A program made the position numbers and the translations under genes. Below are positions 44,713 through 53,757 of a stretch of DNA of 64,000 nt, piece after piece. Source of the DNA: Ulvibacterium sp965228935 (GTDB lineage Bacteria > Bacteroidota > Bacteroidia > Flavobacteriales > Flavobacteriaceae); the NCBI RefSeq assembly GCF_965228935.1, contig NZ_OZ245846.1, positions 5,456,001 through 5,520,000 on the forward strand, in the 5' to 3' direction. Numbering within the stretch: the first letter of the stretch is position 1; each line of letters begins with the position of its first letter. Under the pieces are notes generated by a model that was not told the DNA's origin, did not search any database, and was given only the letters and a program-made list of their open reading frames with translations.

Positions 44713-46485
44713 CTAGTCAGGTAAAAGCAATTCTAGCTTAGCTCCTTTTAAATGTTTTCTTGCAGTAAGAATATTATATAATTCTTCAGGCTTTAAGGAA
44801 GGCTTTTTTATCTTATAAGCATAAACGTATGCAATTATCCTATACGAATCCGGTAAAGGTTCTGTGGCTATCTTTTGTGCTAAATCTGGGTGGCCACCCC
44901 TAACTTTCCCTTTTGCCTTTTTAGCAGACATAATTTTACCCCCCACGTCATCATTTAAATTTGTAATAGCAAAAACTATAACTCTAAAGTATGCTTCCTT
45001 GCCAAAAGCTAGGATTTTCAGGTTATTCCACCATTCACTTGTACTTAAGGAGGTAGCTCGTCGTTTGTTGGGGTCATTTAGGTAAGTTCCATCATCTTTA
45101 TTGAATTCTTCCCACATAGTTGTAATCACAAAGCCTTTAAATTTTTCATCCTTCGACAGCAGGTAAAAACTATATTCGTAATCGTTTTGGTCCAGTGGTC
45201 TGGAAATTATTTTAGCGACACAACCCAAATCTTTGCAGGATTCAATAGCTGTAAGAGGTTTCCAAGAAGTATGTAATAAAATCCTATCGGAATATTTTGG
45301 AGGTGGCCATGGAAATTGTTTTAAGCTTCTTATTTCCGGTGAAAGAGTACTGAGAGGGGCGTCAATAATACTTTTATTAGTATTAATATTGGAACCTGGG
45401 CATCCGTTATTCCCAACTGAACCGGCCACATCTGGACATTCATCATAACCATCATCAACTCCATCACCATCTTTATCCTGCCATGGACACCCATTATTTT
45501 CAGGTGGGCCCGCTTCATTTGGACATTGATCCATACTATTATCAACCCCATCTCTATCAGAATCACGCCCATTAGAAAGATTTTGTATTCCTTTTAATGC
45601 GAATTTTGAAGTTCCCAAAAGTCTTAGATTATCATCATAGATATTGACCATGTAATTTCCACCTTGAAAACCGCCCACTGGTTTGTTAATATAATCGCAG
45701 ACATCCAAAGAACTGTTCTCGTAATAAAAGTTCGTTTCTTTGCTATATGCAATTTTAGCTCCCTCCTCGCTTGACTTTGAGAAGCTTTCTCCCATAACAT
45801 TGCCCTGGGGATCCAAAACTTCAATAAAGAACTCCCTTTCACCAGCCTGGGCAATCACATTGTCGGCAACAGTGAAGCAAACTTTGAACTTGTCTGTTGC
45901 TTTGGCTCTAGAGGTAGATACTAACCTGCCACTGCTTCTCTCTCGAACAGCATCAATAGTGAAATCAGAAAGAGTTACAGCCAAAGTTCTCTCTACCGCA
46001 TAGGCCAACTGGGTGTTCTGTACAACTATAGAATCATTGAAAACAGTGTGCTTTTCCAATTCAACGAAAGTGCTATCACGCTCCATTGACAACATTGTAT
46101 TAGATTGTGTTAAGGAGTCTATTTTCCACAACAATTCTTCCCTTTCGACCTTAAGAACACTAACTTGTCTTCTGTAACGTGATAATGAAGTGATACTAGT
46201 TTTCATGATGTGAATCGAATCGATGTACTTTACCACATCATCACGCGCAGCAATCAGTTCTTCATTTGCGGCATTACTCTCTAAAATGGCCTTGTCATAT
46301 TCGGATTTAAGGCTGTTCAAATCTTCAATGATCAAATCTTTTTCTTGTTGTAGAGCTGTGGTCGTCTTTTTCCTATCTTGATGTAATGACAACAAGTAAA
46401 TAAAGGCCATAATCAACAAAAAGACAATAAGGGTTATGAGAGAAATTAGAATGCGTTTTGTGGTGAATGTATTCAAAGTATTCAT
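44713..46485 (-). CDS. Membrane-anchored coiled-coil protein with TSP3-type repeats, unknown
   Basis: A 590-residue protein: one N-terminal transmembrane helix (residues 11-33), a long coiled coil (about 38-165), a beta domain (168-300), two calcium-type thrombospondin-3 repeats (about 308-364, DSDRDGVDNSMDQCP and DKDGDGVDDGYDECP), and an unassigned C-terminal 225 residues with an Arg/Lys/Gly-rich segment. TSP3 repeats point to the periplasm or outside, so it probably spans the inner membrane with the bulk outside. It is 31 bases upstream of the membrane TIR gene and 78 bases downstream of the FRG gene, so may be co-transcribed. It could be a sensor arm; function unknown. Confidence 0.75.
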   Translation of the reverse strand: MNTLNTFTTKRILISLITLIVFLLIMAFIYLLSLHQDRKKTTTALQQEKDLIIEDLNSLKSEYDKAILESNAANEELIAARDDVVKYIDSIHIMKTSITSLSRYRRQVSVLKVEREELLWKIDSLTQSNTMLSMERDSTFVELEKHTVFNDSIVVQNTQLAYAVERTLAVTLSDFTIDAVRERSSGRLVSTSRAKATDKFKVCFTVADNVIAQAGEREFFIEVLDPQGNVMGESFSKSSEEGAKIAYSKETNFYYENSSLDVCDYINKPVGGFQGGNYMVNIYDDNLRLLGTSKFALKGIQNLSNGRDSDRDGVDNSMDQCPNEAGPPENNGCPWQDKDGDGVDDGYDECPDVAGSVGNNGCPGSNINTNKSIIDAPLSTLSPEIRSLKQFPWPPPKYSDRILLHTSWKPLTAIESCKDLGCVAKIISRPLDQNDYEYSFYLLSKDEKFKGFVITTMWEEFNKDDGTYLNDPNKRRATSLSTSEWWNNLKILAFGKEAYFRVIVFAITNLNDDVGGKIMSAKKAKGKVRGGHPDLAQKIATEPLPDSYRIIAYVYAYKIKKPSLKPEELYNILTARKHLKGAKLELLLPD

Positions 46486-46563
46486 TTTTGGTAATTTGCC
46501 AATTAATTCAAAGATGTTCGTTCATCATTTGTTTTGTCACTATTTTTTTAATCTTTTTCTGAG

Positions 46564-47331
46564 TTATACTTCATAATCCTCAGCCACTATATTACAATAC
46601 CTGCTTGCCCCTAATAAATCCGGAAACAACGTTGAATAATTTATATTCATCAAGTGTAGTTTCTTTAGTGCTTGTTTTCTGAAACTATGATCGGCAGGAA
46701 ATTTTATTTTTAACAATACTGGAGAATTTGACTGGATAAACTGTTCCTTTACCCATTCATCTACAGCTTTCATTACAGGACCTTTGGAAAACAACCCACT
46801 TTGACCCAAAAGTCTTTTGTTATCATCTGTATCAGGAAATATCAATTTAAGTTTCTTCTTTTCAGCCAATCCTTCATTTTTTGATTGCACCATTCTTTTA
46901 TTTAGGCACCATAAAACTCTAAATACTGTTCCTGATTCAATTGAGTTTAAAGAAAAGAAAATTGAGATGTAGGGAGATTGGGACCAATCTAATAGTGGTG
47001 TGGCTAAACCAAAATGCTGCCCCAAAGCCCAAAGCTCGTCATCCTCTAATTTTGGCGGGTTATCCCCTCTTCTTCCTCGGATTTCCAACTTAAATCGATT
47101 CAAATGCATTCGCACAAATCGATCTATTGAACTATGCTTGGCTCCGGTCTCCCTAGCCTTTAGTATCAAACGATTAAGCGTGGAGGTCAACCCCCATTTG
47201 GAATTCGACTGTCCCCTAAATACATAATCTTCGATAAACGAGATTTCATTTTCAACACACTCTCGAAGCTGAATGAAATCATTCACTTCATATGTCCAAA
47301 TTGGCCCTTCCTTTATTGGTTCAAATGACAT
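46564..47331 (-). CDS. FRG-domain protein
   Basis: A 255-residue cytosolic protein. YVFRGQSNSKWGLTSTLNRLI (residues 36-56) and ALGQHFGLATPLLDWSQSPYISIFFSL further on are the signature of the FRG domain (PF08867). FRG proteins recur in phage-defence loci and are thought to act as toxic effectors; the mechanism is not established. Here it lies 74 bases downstream of the CHAT/lipase giant gene and 78 bases upstream of the TSP3 gene, same strand. It may be the effector released or activated by the CHAT protease (inference). Confidence 0.83.
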   Translation of the reverse strand: MSFEPIKEGPIWTYEVNDFIQLRECVENEISFIEDYVFRGQSNSKWGLTSTLNRLILKARETGAKHSSIDRFVRMHLNRFKLEIRGRRGDNPPKLEDDELWALGQHFGLATPLLDWSQSPYISIFFSLNSIESGTVFRVLWCLNKRMVQSKNEGLAEKKKLKLIFPDTDDNKRLLGQSGLFSKGPVMKAVDEWVKEQFIQSNSPVLLKIKFPADHSFRKQALKKLHLMNINYSTLFPDLLGASRYCNIVAEDYEV

Positions 47332-47405
47332 TTTGAATTATTTTAATTGTGCTTTTCTAGTACTTTTTTGTAGTGTTAACTCCTCCTTTAAATTGAGGTT
47401 TTGGT

Positions 47406-50400
47406 TTAATCGTTAAATACGTCCTTAAGCGCTTCATAAAGCTGTCTATACGAAGCCATAATTTCTTTTACTTCAGCTTTGTCAACGGACTTGGGTAAGC
47501 TATTACCAAAAGTCAAAAGCCTTTCTAGTATCAAGATGGAGAAATTAACTTGTCCTAAAATGTTCTCGGATTTTCTGATCGATCCTCCATTACACCAATG
47601 TTTTTTGTAATTGTCCCTGACCTTTAAAACCGTGTTTTTTCTGGTCTTTTTGGAAACATCCTTCTTCATAACCTCGTAAATTCCAATAGCACCTTCATAC
47701 GTAAGGGTCCAGAACGAATCACTATTTTCACTTTTTTCTTCAAAACGAGCATACAGTTCATCAAGTTCTTTTTGGGCTACGACTAGCTCCCCCTGTTTTG
47801 GCGAACCAATCAATTCACTAATTCGCTCTATGGTCAACCAGTTGATGATGGAGTAATAGTCCGGTTCAATTTCTACAAGAAGTTCATGAGCCCTTTTATA
47901 GGCATTGGCCGCTGTTCGTAAGTCTTTAACAACATAATCCAAACTTGATTGGGTCAACGACTTTCGCTTGTAATGACCTCCCTTTAAAGAAAAATGTTTA
48001 TGAGTTTCGCCTATACCCTCTAAATAACCAATAATTTGTTCAGCCTTATTTATTCTTGACCCTTTATCAGCTTTATCGAAGAAATCACCAGTGGAAACAT
48101 AGTCTTTTAAGGCTAATTTGGTTTGTATGTTGGCCAGTTTGCTCAAACTACCCAAGCTATACATTGCATCTGGAATTAATCTAAGCTTTTCTAAATACAG
48201 CTCTGCCTCTTCGTACAAATTCTGTTCATAGTAGAATACCCCTATAGCCTCCAAAATCCTTGAATCATTTAACCAGTGTTCGGGAATACTTTTCACAAGT
48301 TCTTCTACTTGGTTCTTCAAATTTCCTCTATCCCTACTAGAAGCCGGCTCAACTTGGTTTACAAGGTTGTCCAAGTCTACTAAGACCTCATCCTTATCAA
48401 CGTACCTAGCAAACCTTTGATCACTTTTCTTTTTTGAATTGCCAAAGGTGTAAAAGGGATCCCCATAGCATTGATAGGCGCCCCAAGTATTGGAAGATCC
48501 ATATTTTCTATAGGTCTCCAATCTGGCCATTTTTACCGATTCTCCAAAAGTGTACCCGTTAAACATGTTTTTATAAAAGCTTTCTGCAAAGCCTAACGCG
48601 GCATCATCGTCTACTGCCCAACCTCCTGCAATTACGGCTTTCACGCCTTTTCGAATAAACTGGGTACCCACATTTGCAGCTAGCTTATGAAAACTTGGGA
48701 TAGTCCCTAGGTCTGAAGTTTTTCCCAAGTAACAGCAATTGATAAAAACAAATTCCGGGGTTTGTGATAAACTGTCAATTTCAGCCGCGGTAATAAAGAT
48801 ATCATCATCCAATACCATACCTGATTTAGCAGCATCTGTTGTGCTAACCACCCCATGTCCGGCCATATGAATAATTTTGTAATCATTTCCGAATAATTTA
48901 TTGATTGTAGCTATGCTATCCTCTTCAATGGCGCTTGTTGTTAAATATCCATTTTGGGCAAGAATATCCACAACCTTAAGTCCTTCGTCTCTGGCATTAG
49001 GTAAGTTGGCAAATCCCAACAACGGATTTAGTCTTGGATTTCCGATAACATAAGCGGAATCAATCAAGGTTTGATTCACTCTGCTATCATACTCATTTAC
49101 CACAAGTTGTCTTATCAATCCGATCTGCGTAGAAATAGGTAGGTCAATATTTTCATTGGGATAGTGCAAGATTTCCCATGGATAACTTGCAGATTGTTCA
49201 TCAACAATAAGTAAAATGTTCTTGTTATCAGTGGCATAATCTTTAAAGTTATTGGGTATCAACAAATGGAATAAAGTTCTTGCTGTTTCCTTATCCCAAG
49301 TGGTTACTCTGACTGATGCTTCAATTAATCGGTCAATCAGACTTCTCTGTGTAGATTTTATTTGCTCTTCTGCCCTCGCACGATCCGTAAGGGATATGAA
49401 TTTTAATGGATTTTGTTTGGTATCAGGTCTATCAAGGAAATGTTCCATTAAAAGCCTTTTGGAACAACTTCTTATTTCATCATCTTCATTGGCATCTTTA
49501 ACTACTTTAAGCAACTCGGAAAGCATATCATCGCTTTTATCCTGATTCATGGTCTCTACCTTTAACCTATGCCACCAATTTTTCTTCTCGTCAGAAGAAA
49601 TTCTTCGACGCTTCCCGGGAACCTCATTTACGTAGGAAGATTTAAGTACAACCTTATCTACAAAATCCGGTTCATGGATAATCTTCTTCAGTTCATGCAT
49701 CGCGTTTATAGCACGATCTTTATATATCTCAATAATTTCCACATCAACTAATTGTGGTGCGTTTATAGAATTGATATTCTTTAAGTGCTTATTGGCTTCC
49801 AAAACACCTGTAAGCAAGGCTCTAATTGAGTTTCTGATAGTAAGCCCGCTATAATCACTTGCCACAAGCAGAGAACTGATTCCCATATCTTCAATTGTGA
49901 TATCTTTTTCTTCACAATTACAATCTTTTACGGTTTGAATCTTGGTCATCACATAATCAATAAATGCATGCCTAAACGTTTTAGCAAGATTTCCTTGATT
50001 CAGCTCTCCATAAATTCCCAGACCCAACACCAAAGCACCTTTGAACTTGGAATCTTTACATAGTAGGGTTAATGATGTCTCCAGTTTGCCAGGGTACATT
50101 CCCACCCTATGATTTTGAGATAATCTCGAATTCATATAATAATCAACAACACGCTCCGCACTAACGATTGGATCGTTGAAGTGATGTCCCACCGCAACCG
50201 GGTATTTAACATTTCCTAAATCCCCATGGCATACCTGCACCGTTATCTGAACTTCTTCTTCATCTGTTTCTAGATTCGATGAAATCCCCATTATATTATG
50301 TTCCAATATATCCTCTGATGGACTTATCAATGGATATTCTTCCGGCATCACAAAATCGTCTTCCTCACCTCTCATCATTATAGGTTGGTTTGGCAATAAC

Positions 50401-52877
50401 GAGGTTGAACCAAATTCTAAAAGTTCTATCAATGCAGGGAAGTATTCTTTGGTAGCACATAGGGCACCGTGTGTTGCCCGCATGTACCAGGTTCTTCCCT
50501 TAAAGGCCTCAGGAATCCCTGTCTCCCAGGTCACGCAGCTATCCCCTTTTGAAGTTCCCCACAATGTGGCCTTATTATTATGGTCAAATTCCATTCTATA
50601 CGGGGTGTAAAGGTCCTTCCCCGCTACATAGATGAGATTTTCCCCTTTAATCGGACGCTTTTTAAACAGGTCTCCCAACTTTCGGGCTTTCTCCAGCTCT
50701 GGTTTTAACGGCAAAACAAAATCCTCTTCATTTCTTCCCATCTCGATCCAGGTGGCTTTGTCATTGTAATCCCTTTCAGCATCTATTGGCAATAATTCCA
50801 AAAGGCCCGGATAACTTCTTATTATTTTTAGTAATTCTGCGCTATCATTGGTTAAATCTAAGGTGTGAAGTGTTTTAAAAAGGCGATGCTTTCTCAGAAA
50901 AAGGGAGGGTATTACGTGGGATCCTCGTAACGGAGAACCCAGAAAAATTGCCCGGGAACCTTCCCTTGAAACAAACTTTTTCCAAGTACTTTCATGACCA
51001 CTGTACATAGCATGTACTACGAGTCCCCCCATGGAATGCGCCATTATTCTAATCGGACGATTTGTTTTTGACATTCTCAATTCCAAGTCCTCGGTCAATT
51101 CCATGGCCGACTCGATGATCGATTTTCGCCAATCAAAAGGAAAAGGCACAACATTGTACTTTTTGCCAAGGGCTTTAAGCAATGAGCGGTAGGCAGAACC
51201 CATAAGCGCATGGGCCTCAACTTCCGGCGAATCAATAGCCAACCGTTCCATTTGACCGCTGGCCAATCTGAATGGATTTACCCAAATATTGTCTTTTTCA
51301 GCGCTTAACTTGGAACCCATGATCCCAGGCAATACATATACAACCGGGGCATCCTTTTCCGCTCTCTCTCCCGGAGCAACGTAATCTAACCTTCCCCTGA
51401 CCTTAGTGATTGTACCATCTTCTCTTATTAACTGGCTGAAAGGTTTAAATCCAATGGGTAGTTGTTCATAACTCTGTAGCGCGGCCGCAATGTTATTTTG
51501 TGAAGTGGTATGACTGAAATACCTAAAATGGCTTATTTCTTTATTGCTGTAAAAAGAATAATAGGTTTTATCTCTTCTGGCACTTCCAAACATGGAAATG
51601 GTATTAACTACAAAATCATGTTGTGTTCTGAAAAAACCATCGGCCACGAGCACTTGAAGCGATCTTAATATTCCATGTGCCTTTACGTCACCTGCAAGTA
51701 TATATAGTTCCGAATCAATCTTTTTATCAGGGTTGTTCAGCACCCGAATCAAGGGCGAATCGGGAATCATGGCCTCCAATCCCGGAAACACCCTGATATC
51801 CTCCTTTTTCTTGACAAAAGCCATCAAAAAAGCTTTAACAAAGGAGTATATTGGATTGGCTTTAAGGGCCGGGATGAGGCCAATTAAATTTAAGATTACC
51901 GTTAAATAGATATCTAACCGTTGTGAAGCTAAAATGGTGCCGGAAGCCGGGCACGCAACTCTAACAAACTTATCTACCCTAATGTTCTTTTCCCTGAGTA
52001 AGGCATTTATCCTATTCAGATATCTTACTTCCTGCTTTCTTTTGAGTTTCTCAAAAACATTAATTTCAACTTCAGAAAATGCTTCTTCTCTATTTATGAG
52101 ATTTCTAGATAAAATTTCTCCAATCAGACCTCCCCTAGAATGTGATATAAAATGAACCACAGCGTCTTTCGGGAGTTCTTCCAATAATTCAATTGCGTTG
52201 AGTAGTGGGCTTTTGGTTAAAGTTGAATGCTCAAATGCAAATATTCTATCGTCATATATTTCGAGTATGTCCTTCCATGCAGATGAAGGATTGTTTCCCT
52301 CAAAAAATCCTCCAAAGCTTCCTGACGTGCTGGAAGATGTTCCATGCAACAAGATTAGAATGGGTCGGTCAATTAAAATATTATTTGCCCTCTTGCCTAA
52401 TTTGTTGGGGTTCTGGCAATGATATAATCCAGGTCCGGGTTCTAATCTGCTTTCAATTTTCTTTGCCAAAGCCAAAGCTGTAATACCTGCTACTGCTTCA
52501 TTTGGCTTAATTAGCTTTAGTTTCTTTAAAACGTTTTTGATTATCCCCCTAGAGGTACTCTCATACCCTTTGAGGTAAAGCGGAACTGTAATAACATTGG
52601 AATCTGGGTCAGGATCCGATCCTTCCCTCGTCTTTTTTATGTTTCCCTCTTTTTGGAGTTGTTCAAGAGTAAGTATTCGAAGTAAACCATCTTCATATTC
52701 CAACTCAAACAAATCGTCCTCATCAACATCTTGTTCAATTTTAATTTGTTTTGCTCTTGTGGCCGCAATCTCAAATTCGGCTATGGTTTCCGTTTCAAAA
52801 TATTTTTTGGAACTGTCCTCATATAAAGGACTTATAGGAATCCCCTGACCATACAATAAAATCTTCTTTTGTGCCAT
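47406..52877 (-). CDS. Giant tandem alpha/beta-hydrolase plus CHAT-protease protein
   Basis: An 1823-residue protein, no signal. Domain order: N-terminal linker; a first PGAP1/lipase-like hydrolase (ILLHGTSSS at 175-183, nucleophile S247 in SHSRGG); a second LCAT-like hydrolase (PGIMGSKL at 517-524, FDWR at 581-584, nucleophile S615 in AHSMGG); an unassigned middle (about 870-1180); a CHAT caspase-like protease (about 1220-1480) with H1341 in HMAGHG and C1382 in FINCCYLG; and a TPR-like C-terminus (about 1490-1823). CHAT proteases cut specific proteins in gasdermin-type and Craspase-type systems; here the protease sits in one chain with two potential membrane-lipid hydrolases. It heads the minus-strand gene series. 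Confidence 0.88.
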   Translation of the reverse strand: MAQKKILLYGQGIPISPLYEDSSKKYFETETIAEFEIAATRAKQIKIEQDVDEDDLFELEYEDGLLRILTLEQLQKEGNIKKTREGSDPDPDSNVITVPLYLKGYESTSRGIIKNVLKKLKLIKPNEAVAGITALALAKKIESRLEPGPGLYHCQNPNKLGKRANNILIDRPILILLHGTSSSTSGSFGGFFEGNNPSSAWKDILEIYDDRIFAFEHSTLTKSPLLNAIELLEELPKDAVVHFISHSRGGLIGEILSRNLINREEAFSEVEINVFEKLKRKQEVRYLNRINALLREKNIRVDKFVRVACPASGTILASQRLDIYLTVILNLIGLIPALKANPIYSFVKAFLMAFVKKKEDIRVFPGLEAMIPDSPLIRVLNNPDKKIDSELYILAGDVKAHGILRSLQVLVADGFFRTQHDFVVNTISMFGSARRDKTYYSFYSNKEISHFRYFSHTTSQNNIAAALQSYEQLPIGFKPFSQLIREDGTITKVRGRLDYVAPGERAEKDAPVVYVLPGIMGSKLSAEKDNIWVNPFRLASGQMERLAIDSPEVEAHALMGSAYRSLLKALGKKYNVVPFPFDWRKSIIESAMELTEDLELRMSKTNRPIRIMAHSMGGLVVHAMYSGHESTWKKFVSREGSRAIFLGSPLRGSHVIPSLFLRKHRLFKTLHTLDLTNDSAELLKIIRSYPGLLELLPIDAERDYNDKATWIEMGRNEEDFVLPLKPELEKARKLGDLFKKRPIKGENLIYVAGKDLYTPYRMEFDHNNKATLWGTSKGDSCVTWETGIPEAFKGRTWYMRATHGALCATKEYFPALIELLEFGSTSLLPNQPIMMRGEEDDFVMPEEYPLISPSEDILEHNIMGISSNLETDEEEVQITVQVCHGDLGNVKYPVAVGHHFNDPIVSAERVVDYYMNSRLSQNHRVGMYPGKLETSLTLLCKDSKFKGALVLGLGIYGELNQGNLAKTFRHAFIDYVMTKIQTVKDCNCEEKDITIEDMGISSLLVASDYSGLTIRNSIRALLTGVLEANKHLKNINSINAPQLVDVEIIEIYKDRAINAMHELKKIIHEPDFVDKVVLKSSYVNEVPGKRRRISSDEKKNWWHRLKVETMNQDKSDDMLSELLKVVKDANEDDEIRSCSKRLLMEHFLDRPDTKQNPLKFISLTDRARAEEQIKSTQRSLIDRLIEASVRVTTWDKETARTLFHLLIPNNFKDYATDNKNILLIVDEQSASYPWEILHYPNENIDLPISTQIGLIRQLVVNEYDSRVNQTLIDSAYVIGNPRLNPLLGFANLPNARDEGLKVVDILAQNGYLTTSAIEEDSIATINKLFGNDYKIIHMAGHGVVSTTDAAKSGMVLDDDIFITAAEIDSLSQTPEFVFINCCYLGKTSDLGTIPSFHKLAANVGTQFIRKGVKAVIAGGWAVDDDAALGFAESFYKNMFNGYTFGESVKMARLETYRKYGSSNTWGAYQCYGDPFYTFGNSKKKSDQRFARYVDKDEVLVDLDNLVNQVEPASSRDRGNLKNQVEELVKSIPEHWLNDSRILEAIGVFYYEQNLYEEAELYLEKLRLIPDAMYSLGSLSKLANIQTKLALKDYVSTGDFFDKADKGSRINKAEQIIGYLEGIGETHKHFSLKGGHYKRKSLTQSSLDYVVKDLRTAANAYKRAHELLVEIEPDYYSIINWLTIERISELIGSPKQGELVVAQKELDELYARFEEKSENSDSFWTLTYEGAIGIYEVMKKDVSKKTRKNTVLKVRDNYKKHWCNGGSIRKSENILGQVNFSILILERLLTFGNSLPKSVDKAEVKEIMASYRQLYEALKDVFND

Positions 52878-53021
52878 GATTTTTTTAAAAGAATGGTTGT
52901 TTGCTTCTAATTTGTATTATTCTTAAACTAAATCCCTTTAGTTTTAACCAAGCAAAAAAGTGTTGAGGGGGAAATGAAGAGTTGAGGATTAGAAAGCTAT
53001 AAAATTTCACAACAAATCCAT

Positions 53022-53160
53022 TGCACAAAAACCTTAGAAAAACTGGGGTTTTTCCTTAAAATAGGTTAAGTTTTGTAAAGTCACCTATGCGGAGAGCTTA
53101 ATTCGTCATGCATCTTGAAAACCATTATTTATTGGGTTTTGAAAGTTAGGTTAGGGTCTT
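53022..53160 (+). repeat. Internal copy of the island's right-end sequence
   Basis: About 140 bases matching 60383-60525 (CACAAAAACCTTAGAAAAAC, then GGGGTTTTTCC, AGGTTAAGTTTTGTAAAGTC, ACCTATNCGG and later pieces). Homology fades where the right-end copy reaches the att core. The CAAAAACC/GGTTTTT parts form a hairpin. It lies between the divergent CHAT and propeptide-like genes and may mark a former element end. Confidence 0.75.
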
Positions 53161-53478
53161 TATACCCTTAAAATTACTCAATTGAATTCTGGACAACAAT
53201 GAATAAGAATTGAAAAAACAATAAGATAACTTAAAAAAATATCACTTTTACTTTAATTTTAATATCTTTTTTCCTACATTTAAGAAAATTGAAAGTAAGA
53301 TTTTTAAGTCAACGTTTTGAGTATTCCTATAACGGAAAATTTTTAATGTTCAGTTTTATATGTAAGCTTTCCCCCAACGAATAATCCTATAATTCCATAT
53401 CTTACATAGTGAATTTAAACTAGTATTTGGATTAAAGAGTGATTGCACAGGTTTTAGTCCACTTTGATTTTCTAGGCT

Positions 53479-53757
53479 ATGAGAAAGATTAAACTAATTG
53501 GAAAGGAGAGAACCAAGAAGGAGGCCTTAAATATTGAGGATATCCTAAAAAAGAACAATATTGACGTGACCAACACTACTAAATCCGGTGTTTATATCAA
53601 GATTGATGACAATTTATTGAAAGACTATTTTAATTGCAAATTCGACAAAACGGGAACACGCATAATCGATTTCAAAATACCTTCTGAACTTGCCAAGGAA
53701 GTTATAGCGATTTATGAGCCCGCAAAACCCGTTTTTTTTAAAGATTCAGAAGAATGA
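53479..53757 (+). CDS. Stand-alone subtilase-propeptide-like protein
   Basis: A 92-residue protein. Its part VYIKIDDNLLKDYF (38-51) and IPSELAKEVIAIYEPAKPVFF (67-87) aligns with the N-terminal prodomain of the subtilase encoded next (ITIDLSTEQLESIF at 64-77 and VPDDLKDVIEFAYMPSPPEFF at 108-128), sharing PxxLxxVIxxxYxPxxPxFF. Subtilase prodomains act as foldases and tight inhibitors, so this looks like a separate inhibitor or folding partner. Stop and next start overlap (ATGA), giving coupled translation and the order expected of an antitoxin-like gene. Function is inference. Confidence 0.75.
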   Translation: MRKIKLIGKERTKKEALNIEDILKKNNIDVTNTTKSGVYIKIDDNLLKDYFNCKFDKTGTRIIDFKIPSELAKEVIAIYEPAKPVFFKDSEE

